DNA of 64,000 bases from Denitrovibrio sp. (GTDB taxonomy: Bacteria > Chrysiogenota > Deferribacteres > Deferribacterales > Geovibrionaceae), in the NCBI GenBank assembly GCA_002869145.1, contig PKTM01000029.1, positions 1 through 64,000 on the forward strand, read 5' to 3'. The notes below the pieces were generated by a model. The model saw only the letters and a list, made by a program, of their open reading frames with translations. It was not told where the DNA came from and searched no databases. The position numbers and the translations under genes were made by a program. Positions within the stretch are counted from its first letter, which is position 1; every line of letters begins with the position of its first letter. Positions 27,447 through 36,740 of the stretch are shown in pieces.

Positions 27447-28544
27447 ATGTTACGTTTTGTATTTATTTTAATTTTATTTATGACGTGTAATGCAGCTTTA
27501 TCCCATGAGATCAAAATAACTGATCTCTTTGACAGAGAGGTGATGATCCCTGCAAAGATTAATAAGGTCATAGCTCTGGGTTCCGGCACTCTTCGCCTTT
27601 TGGTATATGCAGGAGCGCAGGATATTGTTGTTGGAAAAGAGCTTTATGAGGACGAATTGACAAAAGATTTCAGACCTTATACATATAATCTTTCAGACAA
27701 ATACTATGAGCTTCCAGTGGTTTCAGCAGGCGGGCCTGGTGTCATGCCTGATATTAATCAGATTAAAACTCTGACTCCTGATGTAATATTCACAACAACA
27801 CTAGATAAAGACCAGATAGATAACTTGTCAAAACTCACCAATTCCCCAGTTGTAGGGTTAACTTACGGAGCTGTAGTACATACTGATCTTGAAAAGATAA
27901 AAATGTCGCTCAGACTGATAGGCTATATAACACATACTCAGCAGCGTGTGCAGTACATTTTGAATAAAATGGCAATGCTTAGAAAAGACCTCTACTCCCG
28001 CTCTTTTGGGCAAAATAAAAAATCAGTTTTTATGGCCTCCATAGCCTTCAAAGGTCCCAGAGGCTTCGGCAGCACAGAAAAAGAACATCCATCATGTTTA
28101 ATGCTGAACGTTACAAATATTGCAGATGAAATAATTGCTGAACCTGCAAAAAATAAACATATTGTACTTGAAATTGATACTATTATCAAAAAACAGCCAG
28201 ATTTTATATTTTTAGACATATCTGGTAAAAATTCGTTAATCCAAAATTATCAAAAACTATACTCTGATCTTACAAAGTTAAATGCTGTAGAAGAGGGCAA
28301 GGTATTTTCTGTGCTCCCTTATAACTTGTATAACTCAAACATAGAAAACATATTTATCACCGCTTACTATATTGGAAAAAAAGTTTATCCTGAGCAGTTT
28401 GCGGACGTGAAACTGGAAAGTGTTGCGAGTGATATATACAACAGCTTTCTTATGACCAACCCATTTGACGATGTAGCATCCAAATATGAAGTTTTCAGGC
28501 AGGTCATCTTCAAAGAGAGCGGCATGAAGTTTTTTAAAAGATAA
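27447..28544 (+). CDS. Periplasmic ABC-type iron/cobalamin substrate-binding protein
   Basis: A 365 aa secreted protein of the FecB/BtuF-like (Peripla_BP_2) family. Residues 1-19 are a signal peptide ending near AALS. Then follow ITDLFDREVMIPAKINKVIAL, VVGKE and the central helix that links two lobes. Such proteins deliver ferric siderophores, haem or cobalamin to an inner-membrane ABC importer. No permease or ATPase gene is next to it and no Fur box was seen in the 149-bp gap before it, so the ligand is open. Confidence 0.8.
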   Translation: MLRFVFILILFMTCNAALSHEIKITDLFDREVMIPAKINKVIALGSGTLRLLVYAGAQDIVVGKELYEDELTKDFRPYTYNLSDKYYELPVVSAGGPGVMPDINQIKTLTPDVIFTTTLDKDQIDNLSKLTNSPVVGLTYGAVVHTDLEKIKMSLRLIGYITHTQQRVQYILNKMAMLRKDLYSRSFGQNKKSVFMASIAFKGPRGFGSTEKEHPSCLMLNVTNIADEIIAEPAKNKHIVLEIDTIIKKQPDFIFLDISGKNSLIQNYQKLYSDLTKLNAVEEGKVFSVLPYNLYNSNIENIFITAYYIGKKVYPEQFADVKLESVASDIYNSFLMTNPFDDVASKYEVFRQVIFKESGMKFFKR

Positions 28545-28568
28545 GACGGGTTTTTACACCCGCCTTAA
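28545..28568. terminator. Terminator between the binding-protein gene and pyrC
   Basis: AAGACGGGT and ACCCGCCTT flank a short loop. On the minus strand the mismatch becomes a G-U pair and a T-rich tract follows, so it is best as the end of the pyrRBC transcript and also serves the plus-strand gene. Confidence 0.65.
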
Positions 28569-28581
28569 CATTTTAATTATT

Positions 28582-29856
28582 TTAAGCCGGAAACTCAAAA
28601 ACAACTTTACCGTTTTTAATAGTATAAAGTGCGGCGCCTTTAAGCATTTTACCTATGAAAGGTGAATTGGTAGATTTTGACTGGTTCAGTTCCAGAGTAA
28701 ACTCATACTCTTTTTCTGTGTCTACCACAACGATATCTGCAAGTTTACCTTCGGCTATCTCGCCTCTGTCTGCCTTTTTCAGCAGTTTTGCAGGATTGTA
28801 TGATGTAAGTCTCACAAAATCGTTCATGCTTATTACACCTTTCGACACCAGCTCTAATGATAATGGTAAAAGTGTTTGAAGCCCTGTTATGCCGAACATA
28901 GCAAGATCAAACTCAACATTCTTCTCGTCTATATGATGTGGTGCGTGATCGGTTACAATACAGTCAATATCGCCGTTTTTAAGGCCTTCTATCATAGCTT
29001 CCACATCTTCTTTACCTCTAAGAGGCGGATTCATTTTAAAATTGGTATCGTAGCTTAGAAGCTCTGTGTCATCCAGTTTGAAGTGATGAGGAGTAACCTC
29101 ACATGTGACATTGAGCCCCTTAGCTTTAGCCCAGCGAATAAGCTCAAGTGTTCCTTTTGTGCTGATATGACAGATGTGTACATGAGTGCCAGTCAGTTTT
29201 GACATGAGGATATCACGTGCGACCATAACCTCTTCTGATTCGGCAGGGATGCCTCTAAGACCTGTAACAGTGGCTGTCTCACAGTCGTTTATAACACCTG
29301 CACCTGCGAGCGATTTATCCTCTGCGTGGCTTATAACAAAAGAGTTAAACTGTGATGCGTATTCTGCTGCACGCCTGAAGACCTCTGCACTGCAAACGGG
29401 CTTTCCGTCATCAGAAAAACCGATTGCTCCGGCTTCTGCCATATCGCCCATCTCTGTTAGCTCTTCCCCGTCCATCTTCTTTGTCATGGCTCCTATAGGA
29501 AAAATGTCGCATACACCAAAGTCTTTCCCTTTTTCTATCATGTATTTAGTGATAGTAGAGTTGTCGTTTACAGGCTTTGTGTTCGCCATAGGGCAAACAG
29601 CAGTTACACCGCCCGCTGCGGCAGCTTTTGAACCGGAAATGATATCTTCCTTGTAGTCGAGTCCAGGGTCACGAAAATGCACATGCATGTCTATCAACCC
29701 GGGTACAACATATTTTCCTTTACAGTCTATTGTTTTATCTGCTTTTTCATCAGCAGATGCGCTCAAAGATGCGATAATCTCGCCATCTATAAGTATGTTT
29801 CCATCTATTGTCTTGTCATAGTTAACAATTTTACAGTTTTTCAGCAGTGTTTTCAC
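28582..29856 (-). CDS. pyrC: Dihydroorotase
   Basis: Closes N-carbamoylaspartate to dihydroorotate. This is the long amidohydrolase type (424 aa), as in Gram-positive bacteria and Deferribacteres. The metal-binding [10 protein letters not shown], the [14 protein letters not shown] block, the HAED and CHIST His ligands, EVTPHHF, and DHAPHH are present. It overlaps pyrB by 26 bp and is the last gene of pyrR-pyrB-pyrC. Confidence 0.95.
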   Translation of the reverse strand: MKTLLKNCKIVNYDKTIDGNILIDGEIIASLSASADEKADKTIDCKGKYVVPGLIDMHVHFRDPGLDYKEDIISGSKAAAAGGVTAVCPMANTKPVNDNSTITKYMIEKGKDFGVCDIFPIGAMTKKMDGEELTEMGDMAEAGAIGFSDDGKPVCSAEVFRRAAEYASQFNSFVISHAEDKSLAGAGVINDCETATVTGLRGIPAESEEVMVARDILMSKLTGTHVHICHISTKGTLELIRWAKAKGLNVTCEVTPHHFKLDDTELLSYDTNFKMNPPLRGKEDVEAMIEGLKNGDIDCIVTDHAPHHIDEKNVEFDLAMFGITGLQTLLPLSLELVSKGVISMNDFVRLTSYNPAKLLKKADRGEIAEGKLADIVVVDTEKEYEFTLELNQSKSTNSPFIGKMLKGAALYTIKNGKVVFEFPA

Positions 29857-30784
29857 TTTGTCCCCCTTTTTTCAGTCCAAGTAGATAAAGTGCGGCCATA
29901 CGAACAGCCACACCGTTTGAAACCTGCGGCAGGATAACAGATCTGCTGCAGTCAGCAACGTTGCTCATAAGCTCAACACCTCTGTTGATAGGTCCTGGGT
30001 GCATAACTATAGCATCCTCTTTGGCGAGGTTTAGCTTCTGGTTAGTAAGGCCGAAGAATTTTGCATACTCTCTCGTTGAAGGCAGAAGTAGTTTCCCCTG
30101 ACGTTCCCTTTGAACACGAAGCATCATCACAACATCAGCGCCTTCTACTGCTTCTTCCATAGTAGCGCACTTTCTGCAACCGAAAGGTTCTATGTATTTA
30201 GGAAGCATTGTCGGAGGACCAAAAAGACGAACGTTTGCGCCGAGTTTTTTCATAGCCCATATATCAGACCGTGCAACCCTTGAGTGGGTTATATCGCCTA
30301 TGATAGCTATCTCAAGACCTTTTATGTCACCTTTGTGCTGTCGTATGGTCAGCAGGTCAAGCAGAGCTTGTGTTGGGTGTTCATTCAGTCCGTCACCAGC
30401 GTTAATAACCGATGCATCTGTGTTTTCAGATATAAATTTAACAGAACCGGAGTATGCGTGGCGGACAACAAAAACATCTGAGTGCATGTATTCCATGTTC
30501 TTTACAGTGTCGATCAAAGTTTCCCCTTTGGTAGTACTGCTGGAGGAAGCGGAGAAATTTACAGTATCAGCGGACAGCCTTTTTCCGGCTATCTCGAAAG
30601 ATGTTCTTGTTCTTGTGGAAGGTTCAAAGAAAAGGTTTATAACTGTTCTACCTTTGAGAGTGGGAACCTTCTTTACGTCCCTCTCGTTAATCTCGCAAAA
30701 TGTCTGGGCGGTATCCAGCAGGTAGGTTATCTCTTCACTGCTCAGATCTATCATACCCAGAAGGTCTTTCCTCTTATAAGACAT
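29831..30784 (-). CDS. pyrB: Aspartate carbamoyltransferase catalytic subunit
   Basis: Joins carbamoyl phosphate (from CarB at 16 kb) and aspartate. The 317 aa chain has the carbamoyl-phosphate site [12 protein letters not shown], the segment [27 protein letters not shown], and [10 protein letters not shown]. No pyrI is next to it. Together with the carB-pyrK-pyrD unit this gives most of the UMP pathway; carA, pyrE and pyrF are not in the window. Confidence 0.95.
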   Translation of the reverse strand: MSYKRKDLLGMIDLSSEEITYLLDTAQTFCEINERDVKKVPTLKGRTVINLFFEPSTRTRTSFEIAGKRLSADTVNFSASSSSTTKGETLIDTVKNMEYMHSDVFVVRHAYSGSVKFISENTDASVINAGDGLNEHPTQALLDLLTIRQHKGDIKGLEIAIIGDITHSRVARSDIWAMKKLGANVRLFGPPTMLPKYIEPFGCRKCATMEEAVEGADVVMMLRVQRERQGKLLLPSTREYAKFFGLTNQKLNLAKEDAIVMHPGPINRGVELMSNVADCSRSVILPQVSNGVAVRMAALYLLGLKKGGQSENTAEKL

Positions 30785-30802
30785 CAGACACTCCTTTATA
30801 TA

Positions 30803-31339
30803 TTACGGCTTTTTATGTATTGCTACAGAGTCACTTCCAGCTTGTTCTTCAAGTGACACTTCAATTAATTCATCCATAGAAGTAGGCACAACCTTTCCTA
30901 CAAAATCAGGCTGAACAGGTAGCTCTCTGTGGCCTCTGTCTATGAGGACTGCCATCGAGATCTTTTCTGGTCTGCCAAGGTCTATCAGTGCATCCATTGC
31001 TGCTCTTGTGGTTCTTCCGGTGAACATTACGTCATCCACCAGAACAATGTGTCTGCCTGCAATATTAAAATTAATTTCCGTTCCATGCAGCACAGGATAT
31101 TCAGCAATAGTGGTTAAGTCATCCCGATAAAGCGTTATATCGAGATACCCCACCTGAATGTTTGTGTATCCCTCGTTTTTAAAAATTTCGTTCAGCCGAT
31201 TTGCAAGATGAGCGCCGCCTCTGCGGATACCCACAAGGCATATCTCTTTGGCATCTTTTACATCTTCCACAATCTGATAAACGATTCTGTTCAGAGTTCT
31301 GGACATTTCATCTTTGTTCATTATCTCTTTGGACGGCAT
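30803..31339 (-). CDS. pyrR: PyrR bifunctional pyr attenuation protein / uracil phosphoribosyltransferase
   Basis: A 178 aa PyrR. In other bacteria it binds pyr mRNA in response to UMP and promotes termination; it also has uracil phosphoribosyltransferase activity. The PRPP-binding VLVDDVMFTGRTTRAAMDAL is clear, as are LVGIRRGGAHLA and the C-terminal LIDRGHRELPVQPDFVGK. It leads the pyrRBC operon, and an intrinsic terminator stands in its own leader, which is the expected regulatory target. Confidence 0.94.
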   Translation of the reverse strand: MPSKEIMNKDEMSRTLNRIVYQIVEDVKDAKEICLVGIRRGGAHLANRLNEIFKNEGYTNIQVGYLDITLYRDDLTTIAEYPVLHGTEINFNIAGRHIVLVDDVMFTGRTTRAAMDALIDLGRPEKISMAVLIDRGHRELPVQPDFVGKVVPTSMDELIEVSLEEQAGSDSVAIHKKP

Positions 31340-31355
31340 TATTTCCTCCGTTTAT

Positions 31356-31397
31356 AAAAAAAAAGCCTTCTAACCGCTTAAATCGGCAGAAGGCTTT
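31356..31397 (-). promoter_or_regulatory. Intrinsic terminator in the pyrR leader (candidate PyrR attenuator)
   Basis: On the minus strand AAAGCCTTCT (31397-31388) pairs with AGAAGGCTTT (31371-31362), closing a 16-nt loop, and nine T follow. It lies 5' of the GGAGG and ATG of pyrR and downstream of the promoter, so it would cut off transcription before the first gene. An antiterminator or PyrR-binding loop could not be identified with certainty. Confidence 0.75.
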
Positions 31398-31452
31398 GCT
31401 ATTCAAAAAATGTTATTATGTCTTATTTTTAATTTCATCTTACACCCGAAAA

Positions 31453-31482
31453 ATAATAGCCTTCATGAAGCTTATTTGTCAA
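31453..31482 (-). promoter_or_regulatory. Promoter of the pyrRBC operon
   Basis: On the minus strand TTGACA (31482-31477) and TATTAT (31458-31453) are separated by 18 bp. The transcript would start near 31446, giving a leader of about 105 nt that includes the terminator. Confidence 0.65.
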
Positions 31483-31555
31483 CGAATTTTGTTGATAAAA
31501 AGTGTAGTATTTTATAAACTCACTATAGAATAAAGATTTTTAAAATGAGGTAGAA

Positions 31556-31954
31556 ATGAAGCACATTAAAAACTCCGTCTTGTCCCTTGTATTGCTTTTT
31601 CTAGTAAGCGCATGCATACCTGCACCGCTTATCATAGCAGGTGGAGCGGGTGGTGGAACATACGCATTTACCAGCGATCATATAAAAGACAAATTTGACA
31701 TCTCCAAAGAGCAGGCCTTTGAAACTTTAATAGGCATCATTACTTCCAATGACGGCAAAGTTGTTGTTTCAAGTATAGCAGATGGCAAGATTGAGGCTAG
31801 GATTGGTAAATCTATCCTTTTTGTCAGAATAAAGCCATTGAATGAAAGAACAATAGAAGTGAGTTTTAGAGCGAAAAAACATATAGAACTTATACCCGAT
31901 AAAGAGACATCTATAAGATACTACAGGCTCTTTATAAAAGAAGTTACTAAATGA
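31556..31954 (+). CDS. Small lipoprotein, DUF3568-like
   Basis: A 132 aa envelope protein. The signal peptide with lipobox VSAC (Cys20) predicts lipid anchoring. The following IPAPLIIAGGAGGGTYAFT glycine-rich stretch and the FETLIGIITSNDGKVVVSSIADGKIEA region are like the DUF3568 family of small lipoproteins with no known function. It overlaps the acetyltransferase gene by 4 bp (ATGA) and starts a long plus-strand gene series. Confidence 0.72.
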   Translation: MKHIKNSVLSLVLLFLVSACIPAPLIIAGGAGGGTYAFTSDHIKDKFDISKEQAFETLIGIITSNDGKVVVSSIADGKIEARIGKSILFVRIKPLNERTIEVSFRAKKHIELIPDKETSIRYYRLFIKEVTK

Positions 31955-32400
31955 TAAGAAAGGCAGTAATGGCTGATGCGAAAACTATCCAGTCCCTTGT
32001 GAATACTTATGCAAAGGACGGCGAGATGCTTCCGCTCAGCATAAACGATATTTATGAAAAGATACTGGAGTTTGTTGTCTGGGAAGAGGATGGAGTACTG
32101 CTTGGCTGCTGTGCGATACATCCAACATGGCATGACCTGGCAGAGATAAGGTCTGTTGCTGTGAGCCCTGATTCAAAGAAAGGCGGTATTGGAAAAGCAC
32201 TTGTAGAGAAATCTATTGATACTGCACAGATGCTCGGTATTAATAAGATATTTCTACTCACTTATGTTCCTGAATTTTTCGCAAAGCTTGGCTTTACTGA
32301 TGTAGAGAAGGAAGAGCTTCCGAAAAAAATCTGGTCAGACTGTCTCAAATGCACTAAATTCCCTGACTGCGATGAGATTGCAATGATAAAATCGTTATGA
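31951..32400 (+). CDS. Short ArgA-like N-acetylglutamate synthase (GNAT)
   Basis: A 149 aa GNAT acetyltransferase. The acetyl-CoA site is seen in IRSVAVSPDSKKGGIGKALVEK, and the sequence HPTWHDLAEIRSVAV plus the C-terminal LKCTKFPDCDEIAM are typical of the stand-alone short N-acetylglutamate synthases found in delta-proteobacteria and relatives, which start arginine synthesis. Kinase-like ArgA domain is absent. It is coupled to genes on both sides by 4-bp overlaps. Confidence 0.78.
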   Translation: MIRKAVMADAKTIQSLVNTYAKDGEMLPLSINDIYEKILEFVVWEEDGVLLGCCAIHPTWHDLAEIRSVAVSPDSKKGGIGKALVEKSIDTAQMLGINKIFLLTYVPEFFAKLGFTDVEKEELPKKIWSDCLKCTKFPDCDEIAMIKSL

Positions 32401-33716
32401 CACAATCTGTTCAAAGACTCTTAGAAAAGCACAGTAGTGAATATGACAATATCTCTGTACATATATCTTTGTCGAAGTCGAAGTCTGTTCAGCTTGATGG
32501 AACTGCAATAGAATCCGTGGACTACAGCGACAGCGCTTCCACCATAGTCCGATGTGTGAAAGATGGCAAAATGCTAACTTATGCCTTAACAGGGACAGAT
32601 GAAGATTCTCTGAAGGCTTTTTTTGCAGGCGCTGCAAAAGCGATATCCTACCTTCCATCTGATGTAAACAGGTTCATCCCATCTTACAGTTTGCCTGAAA
32701 AGAGTGCTGACTATTTTGATAAAAATTTTGACGATATCAGCATGGAAATGCTTACAACAAAAGCTGTAGAGGTTACAGAGACAGCATTAGAGAATGATAA
32801 AAGAGTGAAGTCGGTTAAACAGTCTTCAGTCGCAGCATCAAAATCAACCTCTGTCATAATATCTACAGCAGGTCCTGTACTCAAAGCAGAGAAGACTGTC
32901 TTTTCTGCCGGAGCATATCTTATAGCTGAGGATAATGGGGAAGAGAGGGACGGTTATGACTACGTCTCTTCAGTGAAAATGAAAGGGCTGGACTATAAAA
33001 CATCTGCAAAAACAGCGGCCATGAACGCATGTTCGCTTTTAGGTGCGAGACAGATAAAATCAGGAAAGTATCATATAGTTTTTTCTGCATCTGTGATGGC
33101 AGATTTTATTGAGTTGCTGCTTGACCTTACAGATGGGGAAAACGTATTTAAAGGTGTCAGCCTTCTGGGTGGGAAAAAAGGGCAAAAGATAGCTTCTGAG
33201 GGGTTTTATCTGACAGATAACCCGCTTGTTCCTGACGGAATTGCAAGCAGAGCCTTCGATGATGAGGGGCAGCCATGCTTACCTCTTGAGATAATAAGCG
33301 CTGGAGTTCTGAACACATATCTTCACAACAGCTATACAGCAAAAGCTTTAGATGAAGAAAATAATGCCAGAGCAGTTCTTACTGACGGCGGATATACTGC
33401 TGTTGGCTGTACAAATATATCACTTAAGTCAACCACAAAGGAAAAACCTGGCAAATTCGCCAATGAATATCTTTTTATAACAGAGGTTATGGGGATGCAC
33501 ACTGCTGACCCTGTGAGCGGTGATTTCTCTGTGGGGATAGCCGGTATATATTATAAAGACGAAAATAATGCATTTCCTTTCAAAGAAGCAGTCATATCTG
33601 GAAATCTGACACATCTTCTGGAAGGTATGATACATACATTTGACAACAGACGAACTTTCGGGAATATTACAACTGCGGACACGCTTTTTGATAAAATGTC
33701 CGTTAGCGGAGTATAA
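32397..33716 (+). CDS. pmbA: TldD/PmbA family protein (PmbA/TldE type)
   Basis: A 439 aa member of the TldD/PmbA family. In other bacteria TldD and PmbA form a protease that matures microcins and degrades CcdA; TldD carries the HExxxH zinc site and PmbA does not. No HExxxH is seen here, and the C-terminal GVKGGLNT-like fold region (ISAGVLNTYLHNSYTAK, FSVGIAGIYY) matches PmbA. The partner tldD is not in this window. It overlaps the upstream acetyltransferase by 4 bp. Confidence 0.85.
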   Translation: MTQSVQRLLEKHSSEYDNISVHISLSKSKSVQLDGTAIESVDYSDSASTIVRCVKDGKMLTYALTGTDEDSLKAFFAGAAKAISYLPSDVNRFIPSYSLPEKSADYFDKNFDDISMEMLTTKAVEVTETALENDKRVKSVKQSSVAASKSTSVIISTAGPVLKAEKTVFSAGAYLIAEDNGEERDGYDYVSSVKMKGLDYKTSAKTAAMNACSLLGARQIKSGKYHIVFSASVMADFIELLLDLTDGENVFKGVSLLGGKKGQKIASEGFYLTDNPLVPDGIASRAFDDEGQPCLPLEIISAGVLNTYLHNSYTAKALDEENNARAVLTDGGYTAVGCTNISLKSTTKEKPGKFANEYLFITEVMGMHTADPVSGDFSVGIAGIYYKDENNAFPFKEAVISGNLTHLLEGMIHTFDNRRTFGNITTADTLFDKMSVSGV

Positions 33717-33722
33717 AAACAC

Positions 33723-34835
33723 ATGATTATCGAAGATATCATTAATGAACTGGACGCTTTAGAGAAAGAGATAAAGAGTTTTCAAACGGCTATGAACGTC
33801 GAAGAACTCGAAAAAGAGATTGCAAAGGTAGATGAGCTATCCGTAAGCGACCATAATTTCTGGAATAATAAAGAATCAAAAGTCATGCTGAAAGAACAAG
33901 CCGTAATGAAAAGAAAACTGGAAGAGTGGAATAACCTTATTTCTCTGAAGGAAGATATTGATGTTCTTATCGAGCTTTTCAGAGAGGGCGAAGAGGGTAT
34001 GGAGGGTGACATTGAGGAGTCTATCAATTCGCTTGCGAAGATAGTCGCTGATTTTGAACTGAAACTGGTTCTCTCTGCACAAAACGATGGAAACAACGCT
34101 ATTATCACGATAAATTCCGGCGCAGGCGGGACAGAGGCCAACGACTGGGCTGCAATGCTCTACCGCATGTACACCCAATACGCTGAACGGCAAGGCTATA
34201 AGTATGACATCCTTGACTATATGGAAGGTGAGGAAGCAGGCATTAAAAACGCCGTAATAAACGTTAAAGGTCCATTCACATACGGCTACCTAAAAGGTGA
34301 AACAGGCGTGCACAGGCTTGTGCGTATATCACCTTTTGACTCTGCAAACAGACGGCACACATCGTTTGCTGCTGTTTTTGTAACTCCTGAGATTGAGGAC
34401 GATATTGAAATTGATATCAGCGAATCCGACCTTGAGATAGACACTTACAGAGCAAGCGGAGCAGGGGGGCAGCACGTAAATACGACTGATTCTGCTGTCC
34501 GCATTACACACGTGCCTACTAACACTGTGGTGACCTGTCAGTCTGAGCGAAGCCAGCATAAAAACAAGGCTCACGCCATGAAGATACTGAAGTCCAGACT
34601 TTATGAGCTTGAAATTGATAAAAAGAACGAAGAGAAACAGAAACTCGAAAATACAAAGACCGAAATAGGGTGGGGTAATCAGATACGCTCATACGTTATG
34701 CATCCTTATAAAATGGTCAAAGACCTTCGTACAAGGCATGAAACAGGAAATGTTGACTCGGTGATGGACGGCAACCTAGACCCTTTCATCAGAGCATATC
34801 TACTTTATACAGCGGGCATCGAAACTGATGATTGA
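33723..34835 (+). CDS. prfB: Peptide chain release factor 2, without programmed frameshift
   Basis: RF2 ends translation at UGA and UAA. The 370 aa reading frame is continuous: the usual in-frame UGA near codon 25 that many prfB genes use for +1 autoregulation is absent. The codon-recognition motif SPF (RISPFDSANRRHTS) and the catalytic GGQ (RASGAGGQHVNTTDSAVRITH) are intact. Its presence shows that UGA is read as stop in this genome, which bears on the TGA codons inside hisS and recG. It overlaps alr by 8 bp. Confidence 0.95.
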   Translation: MIIEDIINELDALEKEIKSFQTAMNVEELEKEIAKVDELSVSDHNFWNNKESKVMLKEQAVMKRKLEEWNNLISLKEDIDVLIELFREGEEGMEGDIEESINSLAKIVADFELKLVLSAQNDGNNAIITINSGAGGTEANDWAAMLYRMYTQYAERQGYKYDILDYMEGEEAGIKNAVINVKGPFTYGYLKGETGVHRLVRISPFDSANRRHTSFAAVFVTPEIEDDIEIDISESDLEIDTYRASGAGGQHVNTTDSAVRITHVPTNTVVTCQSERSQHKNKAHAMKILKSRLYELEIDKKNEEKQKLENTKTEIGWGNQIRSYVMHPYKMVKDLRTRHETGNVDSVMDGNLDPFIRAYLLYTAGIETDD

Positions 34836-35925
34836 TAAACTTAAAAGACTCCGACCTACTTATGCAGAGATAGACCTGCCTGCTTTTGTACGTAATATTG
34901 AAACTGCGCGCAAGCACTCAGAGACAGATGTAATAGCTATAATAAAGGCTAACGCTTATGGTCACGGGGAGCTTGAGCTTGCTGAATACGCATATATGCA
35001 TGGCAATGTTACAAAATTTGGCGTAGCAACTATTTTAGAAGCCATAATACTCAGGGAACACTTGGGGAGCGGAGTTAGTATTTTTATTCTTGGTAAAGTA
35101 GACGAAATCTTTTTCCAAGAAGTATATGAACACCAACTCATTTTGACTGTTATGGATGATGATGCAGCATACAGCTATGATAAATTTTTAAAAGAAAACG
35201 GTGTCACAGCAGAAGTATCTGTAAAGATAAATACCGGAATGAACAGACTGGGGTTTTCAAGCGATATGAGCTGGTATGGTTTTACCTCAAGCTATACAAA
35301 CCTCCGGCCTATACACGTTATGAGCCATCTATCTTCTGCGGATTCAGACAAGGAGTGGACAGAGCATCAGATATCAGAATTTAGTAACTTCATAAGAAAA
35401 AATGGAATAAAATGCCACACAAGCCTCTTTAATTCAGCGGGTATATGTGGATATGAAAATAAATTTTCCCTCAGCAGACCTGGAATAATGCTTTATGGCT
35501 ATGTAGATGGCGAGAATGATGTTAAAATGGATAAAGTTATGCGGATATTCTCCCGCATTGTTCAGGTACAGCAGCTTAAAAAAGGTGATGCGGTCAGTTA
35601 TAACCGCAGATTCTTTGCAGATAAAAACATGAAAATAGGGGTTGTCCCTATGGGTTATGCGGATGGTTACCCCAGACTGCTGACTAACAAAAGCCATGTC
35701 TTTGTTAATGGAGTCAGATGCCCCCTAGTTGGCACGGTTTGCATGGATATGTTCATGGTTGACCTGGAAGGGGTAAACACCGAAGAAGAGATGACAGTAG
35801 AGATTCTTGGTGATAATATAGATGCGAAAGAGCTTGCAGATATGGCAGGTACTATTTCTTACGAGATACTTACGGGGATACAGGATAGAATCCCTAGAAT
35901 ATATATGCAACAGGCGGAAGGATGA
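34828..35925 (+). CDS. alr: Alanine racemase
   Basis: PLP-dependent racemase that supplies D-alanine for peptidoglycan. The 365 aa protein has the PLP-lysine motif IIKANAYGHG (Lys40), KINTGMNRLGF, HVMSHLSSAD, the catalytic-Tyr region GDAVSYNRRF, MGYADGYPR, and the VGTVCMDMFMVD block. It overlaps prfB at the start and mlaE by 4 bp at the end. Confidence 0.94.
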   Translation: MIDKLKRLRPTYAEIDLPAFVRNIETARKHSETDVIAIIKANAYGHGELELAEYAYMHGNVTKFGVATILEAIILREHLGSGVSIFILGKVDEIFFQEVYEHQLILTVMDDDAAYSYDKFLKENGVTAEVSVKINTGMNRLGFSSDMSWYGFTSSYTNLRPIHVMSHLSSADSDKEWTEHQISEFSNFIRKNGIKCHTSLFNSAGICGYENKFSLSRPGIMLYGYVDGENDVKMDKVMRIFSRIVQVQQLKKGDAVSYNRRFFADKNMKIGVVPMGYADGYPRLLTNKSHVFVNGVRCPLVGTVCMDMFMVDLEGVNTEEEMTVEILGDNIDAKELADMAGTISYEILTGIQDRIPRIYMQQAEG

Positions 35926-36692
35926 TAAGACTGCTTAATTTCCTGGGCGATCACTTTATCGGCATTATTAATACTTCAGGGAGCATGACATTAATGTTTC
36001 TGGATTCCCTTCGTCTTATGTTTGTCAGACCTTTCAGAGTAAAACTTCTTTTCAAACAGATAGAGTTTATTGGCGTTAATTCACTTACGGTCATAATACT
36101 CACAGGTAGCTTCACCGGAATGGTATTTGCGTTTCAAAGTTATATAGGATTTCAAAAATTTGGCGCTGAACAGATAGTAGGGACTGTGGTTGCTCTTGGT
36201 ATGGCCAGAGAGCTGGGGCCTGTGCTTTCGGCTATTATGGTTGCTGCACGTGCAGGTTCGGCTATGACAGCAGAGATAGGAACCATGAAGGTTACAGAGC
36301 AGGTTGATGCGCTAAACGCACTTGGTGTTGATCCTGTACAATACCTTTTTGTCCCTAGAATCCTCGCAGGTTTTATTGTAATGCCTATGCTGAACGCCAT
36401 AGCGGTTTTCTGCGGTATTGTGGGCGGATTTGTTGTCAGCATTACAGTTTTGGGTATCAATAAGACCTTATATTTAGAATATATGTTTCAATTCATAGAG
36501 CTTGGAGATTTTATTAACGGAATGGTCAAGGCTTTTGTTTTCGGCGGAATAGTAACGCTAGTCGGATGCTATAAGGGCTACATGACCACCGGCGGCGCAG
36601 AGGGTGTTGGTAAATCCACCACAGAATCTGTTGTCATGGCCAGTGTAATGATACTTGTATTCGACTATGTGCTTACAGCATTTATGTTTTAA
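35922..36692 (+). CDS. mlaE: MlaE-type ABC transporter permease
   Basis: A 256 aa inner-membrane permease of the MlaE/YrbE family, which with MlaF and MlaD moves lipids across the envelope to keep outer-membrane asymmetry. About five or six hydrophobic segments are seen, and the MlaE blocks FTGMVFAFQSYIGFQKFGAE, LGPVLSAIMVAARAGSAMTAEIGTMKVTEQVDAL and GCYKGYMTTGGAEGVG are clear. It is followed by the ATPase and the MCE protein. Confidence 0.93.
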   Translation: MIRLLNFLGDHFIGIINTSGSMTLMFLDSLRLMFVRPFRVKLLFKQIEFIGVNSLTVIILTGSFTGMVFAFQSYIGFQKFGAEQIVGTVVALGMARELGPVLSAIMVAARAGSAMTAEIGTMKVTEQVDALNALGVDPVQYLFVPRILAGFIVMPMLNAIAVFCGIVGGFVVSITVLGINKTLYLEYMFQFIELGDFINGMVKAFVFGGIVTLVGCYKGYMTTGGAEGVGKSTTESVVMASVMILVFDYVLTAFMF

Positions 36693-36740
36693 ATTTATAT
36701 ATATAGTAACTATAGCTTGTTTTTCAAAAATGGAGTTGCA

